From: Kiritimatiellia bacterium
Lineage (GTDB): Bacteria > Verrucomicrobiota > Kiritimatiellia > RFP12 > UBA1067
DNA length: 14,878 nt
NCBI GenBank assembly: GCA_017508315.1
Contig: JAFVZE010000102.1
Coordinates: 1-14,878 of the forward strand
Direction of reading: 5' to 3'
The notes beneath the pieces were generated by a model, which saw nothing but the letters and a program-made list of their open reading frames with translations, did no database searches and had not been told where the DNA came from. The position numbers were made by a program, and so were the translations under genes. Below are positions 13,095 through 14,878 of the stretch, piece after piece. Position 1 is the stretch's first letter. Every line of letters begins with the position of its first letter.

Positions 13095-14878
13095 ATGGCA
13101 AAAGTATTAGGAATCGACTTGGGTACGACCAACAGCTGTATGGCCGTTATGGAAGGCGGCGAGGCTACGGTCATCCCCAACAAAGAAGGGCAGCGTACGA
13201 CTCCCTCCATCGTTGCGTTCACCAAGACGGGCGAAATTCTCGTTGGCCAGGCCGCGAAGCGTCAGGCGGTAACGAATCCGAAATCGACGATCTATTCCAT
13301 CAAGCGTTTCATCGGCCGCAGGTTCGATGAAATGACCGATGAAATCAAGATGATGCCTTACGAGGTCGTTCAGGCTCCCAACGGCGATGCGGCCGTCAAG
13401 GTGGGCGAGAAGACCTACACGGCTCAGGAGATTTCGGCGATGGTGCTGCGCAAACTCAAAGAGGACGCCGAAGCGTTCCTCGGCGAGAAGATCACCGAAG
13501 CGGTCATCACCGTTCCGGCGTACTTCAACGACCAGCAGCGCCAGGCGACGAAGGATGCCGGCAAGATCGCCGGTCTCGACGTCAAGCGCATCGTCAACGA
13601 GCCGACGGCCGCTTCGCTCGCCTACGGTCTCGACAAGAAGAAAAACGAGAAGATCGCGGTCTACGACTTCGGCGGCGGCACGTTCGATATCTCCGTCCTC
13701 GACATCGGCGACGGCGTTTTCGAAGTGAAGGCCACCAACGGCGACACGCACTTGGGCGGCGACGATCTCGACCAGGCCATCATGAAGTGGATGATCGAGA
13801 ATTTCAAGGCCGAGCAGGGCATCGATCTCTCGCAGGATATGATGGCGCTGCAGCGTCTGAAAGAGGAAGCGGAAAAGGCCAAGTGCGCGCTTTCCTCCGC
13901 GACCACGTACGACATCAACCTGCCGTTCATCACGGCGGACGCGACGGGTCCGAAGCACCTCACGGCCTCGCTCAACAAGGCGAAACTCGAGCAGCTCACG
14001 ATGGATCTCGTCAACCGCACCTCGGAGCCCTGCCGCAAGTGCATGAGCGACGCGGAGCTTTCGAGCGTGGACGAAGTCGTTCTCGTCGGTGGCCAGACGC
14101 GCATGCCGCTCATTCAGGAGAAGGCGAAGTCGCTCTTCGGCAAGGATCCGCACAAGGGCGTCAACCCCGATGAAGTCGTTGCCATGGGCGCGGCCATCCA
14201 GGGTGGCATCCTGAAGGGCGAAGTGAAGGATGTCCTCCTGCTCGATGTCACGCCGCTGACGCTCGGCATCGAGACCTTGGGCGGCGTCTTGACGCCTCTC
14301 ATCGAGCGCAACACCACGATCCCCACCAAGAAGAGTCAGGTCTTCTCCACGGCGGCGGACAACCAGCCGGCGGTGACGATCGCGATCTTCCAGGGCGACC
14401 GCAAGATGGCGCGCGACAACAAGAGCCTCGGCAACTTCAACCTCGACGGCATTCCTCCGGCGCCGCGCGACGTTCCGCAGATCGAAGTCACTTTCGACAT
14501 CGACGCCACCGGCATCCTCACCGTCTCGGCGAAGGATCTCGGCACCCAGAAGGAGCAGAAGATCACCATCACCGCGGCGGGCGGTCTCTCCAAGGAGGAG
14601 ATCGAGAAGATGCGCAAGGACGCCGAAGCCCACGCGGCCGAAGACGAGAAGCGCCACGAGGAGGTTGAGGCGCGCAACAAGGCCGACGGACTCGCCTTCC
14701 AGGTCGAGAAGACCTTGAAGGACGCGGGCGACAAGATCGCCGCCGACAAGAAGGCTCCGGTCGAAGCGGCTTTGAAGGCGCTCAAGGACGAGCTCGCCAA
14801 GCAGCCGCCCGCTCCCGTCGCCGACATCAAGGCGAAGGAAGAGGCGCTCATGAAGGCGATGGAGCCCGTGGCGCAGGA
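13095..14878 (+). CDS. dnaK: Chaperone DnaK (Hsp70), 3' end beyond the window
   Basis: The Hsp70 chaperone binds unfolded segments of proteins in an ATP-controlled cycle with DnaJ and GrpE in the cytoplasm. 594 codons are present; the usual length is about 635-645, so only the end of the C-terminal lid is missing. Visible are the phosphate-1 loop GIDLGTTNS (6-14), VNEPTAASLAYGLD, the phosphate-2 motif VYDFGGGTFDIS, NGDTHLGGDDLD, the adenosine motif LVGGQTRMP, and the interdomain linker DVLLLD beginning at 379. The substrate-binding domain follows (GIETLGGVLTPLIERNTTIP and FQGDRKMARDNKSLGNF), then lid helices from about GGLSKEEIEKM onward. The start is ATG 13095 with AGGAAGG upstream. The linker lies about ten residues earlier than in E. 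coli DnaK, indicating small nucleotide-domain deletions. Neither grpE nor dnaJ precedes it. Its promoter appears to be sigma-54 type. Confidence 0.97.
   Translation, partial: MAKVLGIDLGTTNSCMAVMEGGEATVIPNKEGQRTTPSIVAFTKTGEILVGQAAKRQAVTNPKSTIYSIKRFIGRRFDEMTDEIKMMPYEVVQAPNGDAAVKVGEKTYTAQEISAMVLRKLKEDAEAFLGEKITEAVITVPAYFNDQQRQATKDAGKIAGLDVKRIVNEPTAASLAYGLDKKKNEKIAVYDFGGGTFDISVLDIGDGVFEVKATNGDTHLGGDDLDQAIMKWMIENFKAEQGIDLSQDMMALQRLKEEAEKAKCALSSATTYDINLPFITADATGPKHLTASLNKAKLEQLTMDLVNRTSEPCRKCMSDAELSSVDEVVLVGGQTRMPLIQEKAKSLFGKDPHKGVNPDEVVAMGAAIQGGILKGEVKDVLLLDVTPLTLGIETLGGVLTPLIERNTTIPTKKSQVFSTAADNQPAVTIAIFQGDRKMARDNKSLGNFNLDGIPPAPRDVPQIEVTFDIDATGILTVSAKDLGTQKEQKITITAAGGLSKEEIEKMRKDAEAHAAEDEKRHEEVEARNKADGLAFQVEKTLKDAGDKIAADKKAPVEAALKALKDELAKQPPAPVADIKAKEEALMKAMEPVAQ

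Noticed and set aside
13107..14657. Minus-strand open frame of 516 codons opposite dnaK
   Set aside because: Antisense open frames opposite dnaK are a known side effect of its codon usage; there is no ribosome site or domain.

Overview
The window is a GC-rich bacterial chromosome segment with all recognised genes on the + strand. It carries mostly housekeeping genes (smc, cdsA, thrC, a dihydrouridine synthase, dnaK) around one large glycine-rich secreted protein. That protein combines W-x-G-G-x-G-N-W-x4-N-W motifs, an autotransporter-associated strand repeat and glycine-rich modules. This mix, together with a sigma-54 promoter and a B12-type radical SAM enzyme, suggests a member of the PVC superphylum, perhaps Lentisphaerota (Victivallales) or Kiritimatiellota. 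That placement is inference from gene style, not proof. No tRNA, rRNA, insertion sequence, CRISPR array or integrase was seen.

Layout. Positions 1-246 are apparently non-coding, with a long hairpin at 8-42 and an extended -10 promoter that places the smc start codon almost at the transcript's first base. The first group is smc (247-3012), cdsA (3022-3804) and a radical SAM/B12-binding protein (3829-5403), tightly packed and probably co-transcribed. A good sigma-70-type promoter (5400-5428) overlaps the stop codon of the radical SAM gene. It drives a secreted surface-type protein gene spanning 5466-9268 that is broken by an eight-G run at 5794-5801. One extra G would restore a 1267-residue protein.

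A second extended -10 promoter at 9286-9294 starts the group ACT-domain protein (9321-9758), thrC (9755-11152, 4-base overlap) and an SPFH/band-7 membrane protein (11168-12082). A short-form dihydrouridine synthase follows (12128-12970). The 124-base gap before dnaK holds three evenly spaced TGTNACAC sites and a near-perfect sigma-54 (-24/-12) promoter. dnaK (13095 to the window end) lacks only about its last 45 codons.

The most interesting points are: the G8 tract in the surface gene, a candidate phase-variation or frameshift switch; sigma-54 control of dnaK with an unassigned operator array; an SMC protein with a strongly reduced hinge; a radical SAM cysteine motif with non-canonical spacing; and a promoter/start-of-transcript motif shared by smc and the ACT-thrC unit.
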